DNA of 64,000 nucleotides from Variovorax sp. PAMC26660 (GCF_014302995.1 NZ_CP060295.1:2418001-2482000); one strand, 5' to 3'; shown: positions 48,156-57,760, numbered from the stretch's first letter. Program-made: numbers and translations. The notes: generated by a model not told the origin, from the sequence alone.

Positions 48156-50216
48156 TCAGGCCGTGAAACGGCGCGGGTCGTTGCGGCGTGCGCGGCGGCG
48201 CAACATGGCCAGCATCGACAGCACGACCGCAATGGCGCCCAACGTTTCCGGCTCGGGCGTGCTCGGCACTTCGGCGCCCAGCGCCAGGTCACTCACGCCT
48301 TGCGGCAGCGGCAGTGGCTGGTTCACGTCCACGCTGTTCTGCGGCGCGAGGTTGCGCACCACCTTGTCGACCGCAATGAAGCTCGTGTACTGCGTGAGCA
48401 GGCTGTACTTCAGGCCCAGTTCGGTGATGCGTTCCTTGAAGGCGCCGCCGCCTTCCAGCGTTTCCTGGTCGCTCAGGCTCTCGATGCGGTGGCGGGCCCA
48501 CAGGGTGCGCAGCGCGGCGGTGTCCTGGCGGGTGCGTTCGTCGATGCGCACTTCCTGGCGGTAGGGACCGTTGGCGCTCTGGCCTTCGATGATCACGCGG
48601 CCCCTGGCTTCACCGCGCCACTTGCCGAACACGATCACCGGGCGTTCACCCAGCACGTCGGGCAGGGCTTGAGGTTCCACGTCGTACACATCGAGGCCGC
48701 CGAAGGTGGCCTTCACGCTGGTGAGCACCGGCGACTCCACCATGCGGCGAAAACGCGCGGCCTGCTCGGGCGCCTGGATCGGGTCGGTGATGATGAAGGG
48801 CTCGCCCATGCCGGCGCGTGCAATGCCTTCCATCAGGCTGCGGTTGACCGAGGAGCCGATGCCGAAGGCGAATACATTGGCCTTCGACAGGTTATTGCGC
48901 ACCAGCTCGAAGGCTTCGCGCTCGACCGTCACATAGCCATCGGTCACCACCACCACGGTGCGCGACACCTTGTCTTCCTTGGGCTCGGCGTAGACACGCT
49001 TGAGCGCCGGAATCAACTCGGTGCTGCCGCTGCCGCTGTAGTTCTTGATCGTCGCCAACGCCTGCTCGATGTTGGCGCGCGTGGCCGGCACCGACCTGGG
49101 CGACAGCATCTTGTTGCTGCCCGAGAACAGCAGCACGTTGAAGGTGTCGCTCGGACGCAGTCCGCCGATCAGCCGCTCCAGCACGGTCTTGGCGGTGTCC
49201 AGCGGAAAGCCATGCATCGAGCCCGAGATGTCGACCACGAAGATGTAGTCGCGCGGCGTGATCGCGCTCGCGGCCACGGCCTTCGGGGGCTCGACCATGG
49301 CCAGGAAGAAGTTCTCGGCGTTCTCGCCCTGGCCCTTGTAGAGCATCAGGCCCGATTCGATCTTCTCGCCGGCCAGGCGGTAGTCGAGCACGAAGTCGCG
49401 GTTGTCGGCAGGGCGGCCATCTGCCGTGAGCACGATGTCGGCATGCTGGTCTTCGTCGCTCTTCTTCACGTCGATGGCGTGCGTGGTCGAGCGGATTTCC
49501 TTCAGGCCCATCGGCGTGTCGATGGTGGCCTTGAGCTTGAAGCTGGTTGCGGGCGCAGTGCCGGCAGGCAGCGTGGGTTGCGCCACCCATTTCGCTTGCG
49601 CGTTTTCAGACTGCGGGCTGTTGTAGCGCGGGCCGACCACCGTCGGGAACACGAACTCGTAGTTGCCCGACTGCGGCACCAGCAGCTCGGTGTAGCGCAG
49701 CTCCACCTTCACGTCGTCGCCCGGCATGATGTTGGCGACGTTCATCTGGAACACATTGGGCAGGTGCTGCTCCAGCAGCGCGGCGGTCTTGCCTTCCTTC
49801 TTCGCGGTGTCGTACTCGATCTGTGCCTGCTGCTTCTCGCGGATCTGCGCGGTGATGAGCCGGTCGGCCAGCCGCACGTTGAGGCCGCTCACGGCCGCCT
49901 TGGTCGATCCGGGAAACACGTACTTTGCCTCGATGGCGCGCTGGCCTTCGTTGCGGTAGGTCTGCGTGACCGTCACGTCGGCGATCACGCCGGAAATCTT
50001 CACCGAGACCTCGGTGCCCTTGAGCGGCAGGCGATCGACCGACGGGTCGTCGCTCTTGACGAAGAAGTAGGGGCTCTCGGTCTTCAGGCGCGGGCCGGCA
50101 GGTGCTTCCTGTGCATGCAGCGGGCGCACGCCCAATGCGACGAAGCCCGCGGTCGCCAGGCTCACGGTGGCGAGCCAGAGCCAGCGGCCGGGGCGTGGGG
50201 TGATGTGAGCATCCAT
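48156..50216 (-). CDS. VIT and VWA domain protein with PEP-CTERM sorting signal
   Basis: A 686-residue exported protein. A signal peptide ends at ~35 (RPLHAQ). A VIT domain (about 65-195: SVKISGVIADVTVTQTYRN) is followed by a von Willebrand A domain whose metal site is intact (FVVDISGSMHG, residues ~327-336) and a C-terminal adhesin-like region. The last 34 residues carry the PEP-CTERM signal: PEPETL, a hydrophobic stretch (GAIAVVLSMLAML) and an Arg cluster. It resembles eukaryotic inter-alpha-trypsin inhibitor heavy chains and marine sortase-target proteins. It is the only PEP-CTERM protein in the window, so probably the dedicated substrate of the adjacent exosortase. The cre-tag at 50308-50339 lies just upstream. 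Confidence 0.88.
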   Translation of the reverse strand: MDAHITPRPGRWLWLATVSLATAGFVALGVRPLHAQEAPAGPRLKTESPYFFVKSDDPSVDRLPLKGTEVSVKISGVIADVTVTQTYRNEGQRAIEAKYVFPGSTKAAVSGLNVRLADRLITAQIREKQQAQIEYDTAKKEGKTAALLEQHLPNVFQMNVANIMPGDDVKVELRYTELLVPQSGNYEFVFPTVVGPRYNSPQSENAQAKWVAQPTLPAGTAPATSFKLKATIDTPMGLKEIRSTTHAIDVKKSDEDQHADIVLTADGRPADNRDFVLDYRLAGEKIESGLMLYKGQGENAENFFLAMVEPPKAVAASAITPRDYIFVVDISGSMHGFPLDTAKTVLERLIGGLRPSDTFNVLLFSGSNKMLSPRSVPATRANIEQALATIKNYSGSGSTELIPALKRVYAEPKEDKVSRTVVVVTDGYVTVEREAFELVRNNLSKANVFAFGIGSSVNRSLMEGIARAGMGEPFIITDPIQAPEQAARFRRMVESPVLTSVKATFGGLDVYDVEPQALPDVLGERPVIVFGKWRGEARGRVIIEGQSANGPYRQEVRIDERTRQDTAALRTLWARHRIESLSDQETLEGGGAFKERITELGLKYSLLTQYTSFIAVDKVVRNLAPQNSVDVNQPLPLPQGVSDLALGAEVPSTPEPETLGAIAVVLSMLAMLRRRARRNDPRRFTA

Positions 50217-50307
50217 GGCGGAGGTCCTTGTCCGTGCGAACTTGCACAGCCGCAACTGTCGGCACCGCACGAGAAGCCAGTTGGAAGGCTCTTTGAAGTC
50301 GCACGCC

Positions 50308-50339
50308 GTGAATGCCCCGCCGTGTGAAGTCTGTGTGAA
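50308..50339. promoter_or_regulatory. CreB-binding cre-tag (TTCAC-N6-TTCAC) between creD and the VIT/VWA gene
   Basis: On the plus strand GTGAA at 50324-50328 and at 50335-50339 are six bases apart, so the minus strand reads TTCAC-N6-TTCAC, exactly the E. coli CreB recognition sequence. A third GTGAA is at 50308-50312. The tag lies ~82 bp before creD and ~108 bp before the divergent VIT/VWA gene, and can serve both. Confidence 0.75.
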
Positions 50340-50420
50340 GTAAGGCGGCTCGGGTGCTTCACACGGCCTTCGGGTGGCGCGAAGAGCATCGCGGCTTCGC
50401 TACAGACAAGGAGAGAAAAA

Positions 50421-51884
50421 ATGCTTCAGTTCCTGAGAGCCCTGCAGAGCTCGATGCTGGTCAAGGTGGCAGGGCTGTTCTTCCTGGTGTTGCTGCTGTG
50501 CATTCCGCTGGCGGAGATCGACTCGATCAACCGCGAACGCGGTGAGAGCCAGCGCGAAGCGGGCCGCGAGCTGGCCGCCACCTACGCCGGCCGCCAGACC
50601 GTGGTCGGCCCGCTGCTGCTGGTGCCGTATGTCGAGCGCTGGATGGAGCCGATGCGCGATGCGCAGGGCAAGCTGATCGGCCAGGAGCCGCACAGCAAGG
50701 AAATGACCCACGTGGTGTTTCCCGACAAGCTGCACATCGAAGGCACGATGGCACCGCAGGAGCGCTACCGCGGCATCTTCAAGATTCCGTTCTACACGCT
50801 CAACGCCACGCTGACCGGCGGCTACGCGGCCTTCGATCCGAAGGCCGTGGCGCACAGCGAGACCGATTCGACGATCGAGCTGAAGACGCCTTTCATTGCC
50901 TTCAACGTGAGCGACCTGCGCGGCCTCGACGGCTCGCCGGCGCTGGTGATGAACGGCGAGACGCTGCGCTTCAGGCAGCGCGTGCCGGGCATTGCCGACG
51001 ACGCCTGGTTTGCCAACGGCATCCACGCACCAGTGACCGGACCCGCGCTCGCGGCATGGCAGGCCGGCACGGCGCTGCCCTTCGAGATGAAGCTCGGCCT
51101 GGTCGGGCAGGACACGCTGGCCATCGCGCCCATCGCCGAGGAAACGACAGCGCACCTGGGCTCGCCCTGGGCGCACCCCAGCTTCGGCGGCCGCTTTCTT
51201 GCGTCCGAACGCAGCGTGACGCCGGGCGGCTTCGATGCCCGCTGGCGCGTGTCCTCGCTCGTGACCACGGCGCGCGAGCAGGTGCGCGCAGGGCTCGCCG
51301 GACGCGGTGTCGACCCGGACAGCGACGCCCAGGCCGTCACCCAAGCCGCCGGTGCCGCGCGCCGCAACCTGGGCCCGCTGCAAACCTTCGACGTGTCGCT
51401 GGCACAGCCGATCAACGTCTATTCGATGAGCACGCGCGCCGGCAAGTACGGCATGCTCTTCATCGGCCTGGTGCTGATGGCGGCCTTCATGTTCGAGCTG
51501 TTCCGCAAGCTGCGGCTGCATCCGATCCAGTACGGTCTGGTCGGTTTGTCGATCGCGCTGTTCTTCCTGCTGCTGCTCGCGCTGTCGGAGAAGTTCACGT
51601 TCTGGATGGCCTATGCGGGCGCGGCAACGGCCAGCGTCACTTTGCTCGCCGTGTACTTCAGCGCGGTGCTGGGTGGCTGGGGGCGCGGGCTGTCGTTCGG
51701 CGCTTTCGTCGCGCTGCTCTACGGCGCGCTCTATGGTTTGCTGGCTTCCGAAAGCAATGCGTTGCTGCTCGGCGCGCTGCTGATCTTCGGCATGCTGGCC
51801 ACGCTGATGCTGGTCACGCGCAGGGTCGACTGGTATGCGCTCTCGCGGCGCAATGAAACAGCGCCGGCCGCACCAGCGGCATGA
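50421..51884 (+). CDS. creD: Cell envelope integrity protein CreD
   Basis: A 487-residue inner-membrane protein with one N-terminal helix (VKVAGLFFLVLLLCIPLAEI), a large periplasmic domain and about five C-terminal helices, the CreD layout. In E. coli and Stenotrophomonas creD is the main target of CreBC and supports envelope integrity, with links to beta-lactam tolerance (family knowledge). Here a cre-tag precedes it and creBC are 5 kb downstream. It has a strong ribosome binding site (AAGGAGA) and overlaps the GH3 gene by 4 bases. Confidence 0.93.
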   Translation: MLQFLRALQSSMLVKVAGLFFLVLLLCIPLAEIDSINRERGESQREAGRELAATYAGRQTVVGPLLLVPYVERWMEPMRDAQGKLIGQEPHSKEMTHVVFPDKLHIEGTMAPQERYRGIFKIPFYTLNATLTGGYAAFDPKAVAHSETDSTIELKTPFIAFNVSDLRGLDGSPALVMNGETLRFRQRVPGIADDAWFANGIHAPVTGPALAAWQAGTALPFEMKLGLVGQDTLAIAPIAEETTAHLGSPWAHPSFGGRFLASERSVTPGGFDARWRVSSLVTTAREQVRAGLAGRGVDPDSDAQAVTQAAGAARRNLGPLQTFDVSLAQPINVYSMSTRAGKYGMLFIGLVLMAAFMFELFRKLRLHPIQYGLVGLSIALFFLLLLALSEKFTFWMAYAGAATASVTLLAVYFSAVLGGWGRGLSFGAFVALLYGALYGLLASESNALLLGALLIFGMLATLMLVTRRVDWYALSRRNETAPAAPAA

Positions 51885-53173
51885 AGCTGCTGCGGGTCGC
51901 CTTCGGCGCACTGGGCTGGCTGGCCCTGGCCACGCTGTGGTTCTGGGCCTGGCATCTGAAAGACCCGCATCTGCGCTTCATGCGTGCGTGGGAACTGCCG
52001 CTGCTGCTCGGTGCGCTGACCATCGGCATTGCGCTCATCTGGCGATGGGCACGCGGCTGGTTGCGTCCGGTCGCGCTGGGCCTGGCGTTCGCTGCGGTGC
52101 TGACGGCACTGTGCAACGAAGCAGCCTCGGTGCAGCACCGGGCCGAGGTGAACGCCGCCTCGGGCCCGATGGCGCAGGCGCTCGGCGCGCACTTCATCGT
52201 CGGCTACGACGATGCGAAGAACCTGCGCGAGCTGGCACGCAAGGGACTGATCGGCGGCATCTTCGTGACCGGCCGCAACGTGCAAGGCCGCACCGCCACC
52301 GAACTGCGCGAAGAAATCGCCGGCCTGCAGGCGCTGCGCCGCGAAGCCGGCCTGCCACTGTTGATCGTCGCGACCGATCAGGAAGGCGGCGCGGTGTCGC
52401 GCCTTTCGCCACTGGTCGAACGCCAGCCCGCGCTCGCCACGCTGCTGGAGGCCGACGTGCCCGACGAAGACCTCGCGCAACGCGCCCATGCCTACGGCGC
52501 GCAACAGGGCAGGGCACTCGCGGCGCTGGGCATCACGCTCAACTTCAGCCCGGTGGTCGACCTGCGCACCGGCCGCGCACCGGGCCGCTGGGATCTTCAC
52601 ACCCGCATCGACGAACGCGCCATCTCGGCCGACCCCGAACTCACCGCGCAGGTAGCGCTCGCTTATGAAAGAGGCCTTGAATCGGCTGGCGTTCGCGGCA
52701 CGCGGAAGCATTTTCCCGGCCTCGCCGGCGTGACCGAGGACACCCATCACTTCAGCGCCAGGCTGCGCACGCCGGTCTTTCGGCTTGCAACACATGACTG
52801 GAAACCATTTCAAGAAGTGTCGAAACAATCTGACGCAGCCATCATGCTCGGGCATGTGATCCTTGCAGAACTCGATGCGGAATCTCCGACTTCTTTCTCG
52901 CGCAAAATCGTGCAGCAGGTGATTCGGGGCGAATGGGGCTATCAAGGCCTGCTCGTCACCGACGATCTCACGATGGGCGCGGCCTACAACCACGGCCTGT
53001 GCAATGCCACCGTGCGTTCGCTGAACGCCGGTGTGGACCTTCTGCTGATCGCCTTCGACCACGACAAGTATTTCGACGCCATGCATTGCGCGCAGCAGGC
53101 CGCTGGACGCGGCGCACTCGATCTGCCGATGCTGGAACGCAGCAGCGCGCGGCGGCTCCAATCCTTTCGCTAG
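51881..53173 (+). CDS. Membrane-anchored GH3 (NagZ-like beta-N-acetylhexosaminidase)
   Basis: A 430-residue protein with three N-terminal membrane helices (residues ~5-95) and a NagZ-type glycoside hydrolase family 3 domain (from ~105). The conserved DQEGGAVSRL (substrate binding), ITLNFSPVVDL, KHFPGLAGVTEDTHHF (catalytic His loop) and VTDDLTMGA (nucleophile Asp) are all present. NagZ normally is a soluble cytoplasmic enzyme of peptidoglycan recycling; the membrane anchor is unusual and, if N-terminus is inside, three helices would put the enzyme in the periplasm. It overlaps creD by 4 bases and is followed 17 bp on by mrcA. Confidence 0.86.
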   Translation: MKLLRVAFGALGWLALATLWFWAWHLKDPHLRFMRAWELPLLLGALTIGIALIWRWARGWLRPVALGLAFAAVLTALCNEAASVQHRAEVNAASGPMAQALGAHFIVGYDDAKNLRELARKGLIGGIFVTGRNVQGRTATELREEIAGLQALRREAGLPLLIVATDQEGGAVSRLSPLVERQPALATLLEADVPDEDLAQRAHAYGAQQGRALAALGITLNFSPVVDLRTGRAPGRWDLHTRIDERAISADPELTAQVALAYERGLESAGVRGTRKHFPGLAGVTEDTHHFSARLRTPVFRLATHDWKPFQEVSKQSDAAIMLGHVILAELDAESPTSFSRKIVQQVIRGEWGYQGLLVTDDLTMGAAYNHGLCNATVRSLNAGVDLLLIAFDHDKYFDAMHCAQQAAGRGALDLPMLERSSARRLQSFR

Positions 53174-53190
53174 TTAGTTAGCCCATTTCT

Positions 53191-55593
53191 ATGTTCAAAC
53201 GTTCAAGCTCCCCAAAACCCGACGACGGCACCGCGCCGGACGGACGCAACCGCCGCTGGAAGCGCATCGCAGGATGGGGCGCCATCGCGGTGGGCTCCGG
53301 CGCGCTGGTGGTGATCGTTGCTGCCATCGTCGCGGTCGTTGCCATCTATCCGAAGCTGCCCGATGTCTCGGCGCTTTCCGACTACCGGCCCAAGCTGCCG
53401 CTGCGCGTGTACTCGGCCGAAGGCCAGTTGCTCGGCGAGTTCGGCGAAGAGCGCCGCAACCTCACGCCCTTCGCCAACATTCCGAAGGTCATGAAAGACG
53501 CGGTGCTGGCCGTGGAAGACGCGCGCTTCTACGACCACGGCGGCGTCGACTACAAGGGCTTCCTGCGTGCAGCGGTGGCCAGCCTGAAGGGCGGACGCAA
53601 GCAGGGCGCGTCGACCATCACGATGCAGGTGGCGCGCAACGTCTACCTGAGTTCAGAGCGGACCATGAGCCGCAAGACCTACGAAATCCTGCTGGCGCTG
53701 CGGCTCGAGCAACAGCTCACCAAGGACCAGATCCTGGAGATCTACCTGAACCAGATCTACCTGGGCAACCGCGCCTACGGTTTCGCCGCCGCCGCCGAAA
53801 CCTACTTCGGCAAGCCGCTGCAGAACGTCACCATCGCCGAAGCCGCGATGCTCGCCGGCCTGCCGAAGGCGCCCGGCGCGAACAACCCGGTGGCCAACCC
53901 GCGTCGCGCGCGGGCGCGCCAGCTCTACGTGATCGACCGGATGCAGGAAACCGGCTTCATCACCGCCGAGCAGGCCGCCGCCGCGAAGAAGGAAGAATTG
54001 CATCTGCGCGATGCCGCCGACCCGAACCGCCTGCATGCCGAGTACGTGGCCGAGACGGTGCGCCAGATGATGTACGCGCAATACGGCGACAGCATCTACA
54101 CCAGCGGCCTGAAGGTCTACACCTCGCTGGTCGCGGCCGACCAGGCCGCCGCCTACAAGTCGCTGCGCAAGGGCATCATGGATTACGAGCGCCGCCAGGC
54201 CTATCGCGGGCCCGAGAAGTTCGTCGACCTGCCGACCGAGCAGAAGGAAGTCGATGAAGCCGTGGACGACGCGCTGGCCGAACACCCCGACAACGGCGAC
54301 GTGGTCGCGGCCGTGGTGCTCGATGCCAACGCGAAAGAAATCAGCGCCGTGCGCGCCAATGGCGAAACCATCCAGATCACCGGCGAAGGCCTCAAGCCTG
54401 CGCTGTCGGGTCTTGCGGCCAAGGCACCGCCCAACATCAAGATCCGCCGCGGCGCGGTGATCCGCGTGGCGAAGACGCTGAAGAACACCTGGGAGATCAC
54501 GCAACTGCCCGAGGTCGAAGCCGCCTTCATCGGCATGGACCCGCGCACCGGCGCCATCAAGGCGCTGGTGGGTGGTTTCGATTTCGGCAAGAACAAGTTC
54601 AACCACGTCACGCAGGCGTGGCGCCAGCCGGGTTCGAGCTTCAAGCCCTTCATCTATTCGGCCGCACTCGAAAAGGGCTTCACGCCCGCGACCATCGTCA
54701 ACGACGCGCCGCTGCATTTCGATGCCAGCGAAAACGGCGGCCAGCCCTGGGAGCCGAAGAATTTCGAAGGCACCTACGAAGGCCCGATGCCGCTGCGCAC
54801 CGCGCTGATGAAGTCGAAGAACCTCGTGACGCTGCGCGTGCTGCAGTCGATCGGCGCGCCTTACGCGCAAGACTGGGTTACCAAGTTCGGCTTCGACAAG
54901 GACAAGCAACCGGCCAACCTGCCGATGGGCCTGGGCGCCGGCTCGGTCACGCCGATGCAGATGGCCGTGGGCTACTCGGTGTTTGCCAATGGCGGCTACC
55001 GCGTCAATCCGTACCTGGTCACGCGCGTCACCGACCTGCGCGACAAGGTGCTGATGGAAACCGAGCCTCCGGTGCTCGATGAATCGCGCCGCGCCATTCC
55101 GCAGCGCAACGCCTTCATCATGAGTTCGCTGCTGCAGAGCGTGGTGCGAAACGGCACCGGCTTCAAGGCCTACCAGGCGCTCAAGCGCGACGACCTCTAT
55201 GGCAAGACCGGCACCACCAACGATTCCTTCGACACCTGGTTCGCGGGCTTCCAGCCGACCATGGTCGGCATCGCGTGGGTCGGCTACGACACGCCGCGCC
55301 AGCTCGGCGTGCGCGGTGAAACCGGCGGCAGCCTGAGCCTGCCGATCTGGACGGGCTACATGCAGACCGCACTGCAAGGCGTGCCCGTGACGCAACCGGC
55401 CGAGCCTGCGGGCGTGGTCCACGTCGATGGCGAGTGGTACTTCGACGACTTCACGCCGGGTCACAACGTGGCGAGCCTGGGCCTCGACAGCGCCGAGGCG
55501 TTGCCACCACCGGCGGAAGAACTCACGGGCGCGCCAATCGGTGCACCACCACCACCCGAAGAGCGCAACAAGATCCTGGACTTCTTCAGGTAA
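53191..55593 (+). CDS. mrcA: Penicillin-binding protein 1A (bifunctional)
   Basis: An 800-residue class A PBP: a membrane helix (GAIAVGSGALVVIVAAIVAVVAI), a GT51 transglycosylase domain (AVEDARFYDHGGVDYKG; GASTIT...QVARN), an OB/linker domain and a transpeptidase domain with the active Ser in QPGSSFKPF (SxxK), the S-x-N triad (KSKN) and KTGTT. Length and order match PBP1A. It lies 17 bp after the GH3 gene in a creD-GH3-mrcA unit. A second mrcA-type gene is not excluded elsewhere in the genome. Confidence 0.94.
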   Translation: MFKRSSSPKPDDGTAPDGRNRRWKRIAGWGAIAVGSGALVVIVAAIVAVVAIYPKLPDVSALSDYRPKLPLRVYSAEGQLLGEFGEERRNLTPFANIPKVMKDAVLAVEDARFYDHGGVDYKGFLRAAVASLKGGRKQGASTITMQVARNVYLSSERTMSRKTYEILLALRLEQQLTKDQILEIYLNQIYLGNRAYGFAAAAETYFGKPLQNVTIAEAAMLAGLPKAPGANNPVANPRRARARQLYVIDRMQETGFITAEQAAAAKKEELHLRDAADPNRLHAEYVAETVRQMMYAQYGDSIYTSGLKVYTSLVAADQAAAYKSLRKGIMDYERRQAYRGPEKFVDLPTEQKEVDEAVDDALAEHPDNGDVVAAVVLDANAKEISAVRANGETIQITGEGLKPALSGLAAKAPPNIKIRRGAVIRVAKTLKNTWEITQLPEVEAAFIGMDPRTGAIKALVGGFDFGKNKFNHVTQAWRQPGSSFKPFIYSAALEKGFTPATIVNDAPLHFDASENGGQPWEPKNFEGTYEGPMPLRTALMKSKNLVTLRVLQSIGAPYAQDWVTKFGFDKDKQPANLPMGLGAGSVTPMQMAVGYSVFANGGYRVNPYLVTRVTDLRDKVLMETEPPVLDESRRAIPQRNAFIMSSLLQSVVRNGTGFKAYQALKRDDLYGKTGTTNDSFDTWFAGFQPTMVGIAWVGYDTPRQLGVRGETGGSLSLPIWTGYMQTALQGVPVTQPAEPAGVVHVDGEWYFDDFTPGHNVASLGLDSAEALPPPAEELTGAPIGAPPPPEERNKILDFFR

Positions 55594-55681
55594 CGACCAC
55601 ACGGCGCGAAAACGAAAGCGGATTGCGGTGCCTACACTCGGTGCTGCCTCCCGCTTCTTTTTCTTTTCTCTCCACGCATTC

Positions 55682-56287
55682 ATGGAAATTCTTACCCTGG
55701 TGGCGTTGATCGCCGCCGGCGCCTACATCCTCAAGTCCAGAGACCAGCGCCAGCGCATCGCGCTGCTGGGCACGCACCTGGGTCGCTACCAGATCGAGAA
55801 GCTGATGGAGAGCCTGACTTCGGGTTACCTGCGCTGCCTCGGCGAAGACGATCCCGAGCGCCGCCAGCAGATCTGGAGCCTGCTCGATTCCACCGAAGAA
55901 AAACTCTCGACTCAGTTCAACAGCTTCGCCGCCGAGTTCGCGCGCACGCCGGAAGCCGACACGCGCGTGAGCAAGCTGCCCATCGCGATTCCCTTCGCAC
56001 ACAAGCTGTTCCCGTCCGCGACCTTCGACCTGCGACAAGCGCTGGTGATTCATGCGCGCGGCATCGCCGCCGTGATGAAGAACGAAGCGAATCGCTCGGC
56101 CAAGTCCAAGGCCTTCACCATGTCGGCCGAGCTGTTCCTGATGCAGCACACCTGCCACTGGTACTGCAAGTCGAAGACCGTGGCCTCGGCGCGCATGCTC
56201 ACGCGCCACCAGACTTCGTACGAGCAACTGATCGATGCGGTGAGCCCCGAGACGCGCGAGGCTTATCTCGCCCTGATCGGTTCCTGA
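55682..56287 (+). CDS. Conserved hypothetical protein with N-terminal membrane helix
   Basis: A 201-residue protein that I do not recognise. It starts MEILTLVALIAAGAYILKSRDQ, a single membrane helix, followed by a helical cytoplasmic domain (GRYQIEKLMESLTSGYLRCLGEDDPERRQQIW; SAELFLMQHTCHWYCKSKTVAS). No catalytic motif is apparent. It sits between mrcA (88 bp) and the convergent creC, in the envelope cluster, but a shared role is only a guess. Confidence 0.75.
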   Translation: MEILTLVALIAAGAYILKSRDQRQRIALLGTHLGRYQIEKLMESLTSGYLRCLGEDDPERRQQIWSLLDSTEEKLSTQFNSFAAEFARTPEADTRVSKLPIAIPFAHKLFPSATFDLRQALVIHARGIAAVMKNEANRSAKSKAFTMSAELFLMQHTCHWYCKSKTVASARMLTRHQTSYEQLIDAVSPETREAYLALIGS

Positions 56288-56320
56288 GGGTTTCCGCCTG
56301 CCGGCCTCGCCGGCGTCTGT

Positions 56321-57760
56321 TCAGTGATGTGACAACAGCGGCAGCGTGAGCGTCGCGACCGCGCCGCCACGCGATGCATTGCCCAGCTCGATGCGACCGC
56401 GGTGCAAGGCCGCGATTTCCTTCACGAACGCGAGACCCAGCCCCGTGCTTTTCTTCTGGCTGTGCGGCCGCGCGAGCGAATAGAACTTCTGGAAGACTTT
56501 TTCCTGTGCGTAGTCCGGAATGCCGGGGCCGTGGTCTCGAACGGTCACGCGTGCAAGCCTGGAGGTGGTCTCCAGCGTCAGCAGCACTTCGCTGTCGCGC
56601 GGTGAAAAATCGATGGCATTGTCGAGCAGGTTGCTGATGGCGCGGCGCAGCAAGAACGGATCGCCTTCGGTGCTCGCCTCGTCGCGGATGTTCACCAGCA
56701 GGCGGATGTTGCGCTTGGCCGCCGCAGGCTGTGCGCTGAGTGCGATGTCGTCGATCAATGACGCAAGCGCCACCGGCTCCGTGCGGTCCAGCGCGCGCCG
56801 CGTTTCGAGCGCAGTGAGTTCCATCATGCGGTCGACGATTTCCTGGATGCGCTGCGTCTCGCTTTCGATGTTTTTCAGAAAGCGTTCGCGCTCTGCATGC
56901 GGCATCGACGGCTCCTGCAGCAGCTCGGCTGCGCCACGGATCGCCGAGAGCGGGCTTTTGACTTCGTGCGTGAAGGTCTGCACGTAGTCGGCCACGTAAT
57001 TGCGTCCGGTGAGCGCATCGCGCATTTCGCCGAAGCCGCTGCGCACGGTATCGACCGCGCGGCGCGCCATGCGCGACAGGCTCAGGGTGCGCTGCGCACG
57101 CACCCAGGTCCAGTAATCCGAAATCAGCCCGAAGGGCCGCACCAGCCAGATCGACACGATCACCGCGAGCAGCAACAGCGCAAGGCCGGAGCCCACGCCG
57201 ACCCACAGCGTGCGGGCGCGGGCGTCTTCCACGAACTGGCCGAAGCTCTGCACCGGCTTGCCGACGCTGACCATGCCGACGATCTCGTTGTTCCACCGGA
57301 TCGGCGCACCGACGTACATGACCGATGTGCGCGGATCGCCGTCGACGTCGCGCGAAGTGCGCGCGCCGTAGAGGCCGGCGAGCGTGCGGCTCACGTCCAT
57401 CCACTGCGAATAGTCGGCGCCCAGGTGCCTGCCGAGCGAATCGAACATCACGCGGCCATTGCGGTCGGTGACGTACACGCGCAGTTCGACGCGGTTCTTG
57501 TGCAGGTTGTAGATCTGGGCCGAGAACTCGCGCGCGTAGACGGTGCGAAACAGTGGCTCCAGCCGCGCGGTGTTGATGGCGCCGGCAATCACGTCCTGCT
57601 CGACCAGGCTGGCAACGAGCTGCGAGGTTTCGACCAATGATTCTTCGGCCGACTCGCGGTAGCGCGGATCGATGTCCGACATCACGCGGTAGAGCAGGAA
57701 GGCGATGCCTGCCGTGTAGATCAGCAGGATGCCGATGAAGATCCGCGTGCGTCTCGTCAC
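56321..57760 (-). CDS. creC: Sensor histidine kinase CreC
   Basis: A 479-residue membrane sensor kinase: two transmembrane helices (residues ~6-26 and ~190-212) flank a periplasmic domain (YVTDRNGRVMFDS, SVMYVGAPIRWNNEIVGMVSVGKP) closely matching E. coli CreC. A HAMP-like linker is followed by HisKA (FTHEVKSPLSAIRGAAELL, phospho-His) and HATPase_c (NLLDNAIDFSP N-box, DHGPGIPDYAQEKVFQKFYSL, GLGLAFV). Start GTG 57760 overlaps the creB stop by 4 bases. It signals to CreB, whose probable targets here are creD and the VIT/VWA gene. Confidence 0.92.
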   Translation of the reverse strand: MTRRTRIFIGILLIYTAGIAFLLYRVMSDIDPRYRESAEESLVETSQLVASLVEQDVIAGAINTARLEPLFRTVYAREFSAQIYNLHKNRVELRVYVTDRNGRVMFDSLGRHLGADYSQWMDVSRTLAGLYGARTSRDVDGDPRTSVMYVGAPIRWNNEIVGMVSVGKPVQSFGQFVEDARARTLWVGVGSGLALLLLAVIVSIWLVRPFGLISDYWTWVRAQRTLSLSRMARRAVDTVRSGFGEMRDALTGRNYVADYVQTFTHEVKSPLSAIRGAAELLQEPSMPHAERERFLKNIESETQRIQEIVDRMMELTALETRRALDRTEPVALASLIDDIALSAQPAAAKRNIRLLVNIRDEASTEGDPFLLRRAISNLLDNAIDFSPRDSEVLLTLETTSRLARVTVRDHGPGIPDYAQEKVFQKFYSLARPHSQKKSTGLGLAFVKEIAALHRGRIELGNASRGGAVATLTLPLLSHH

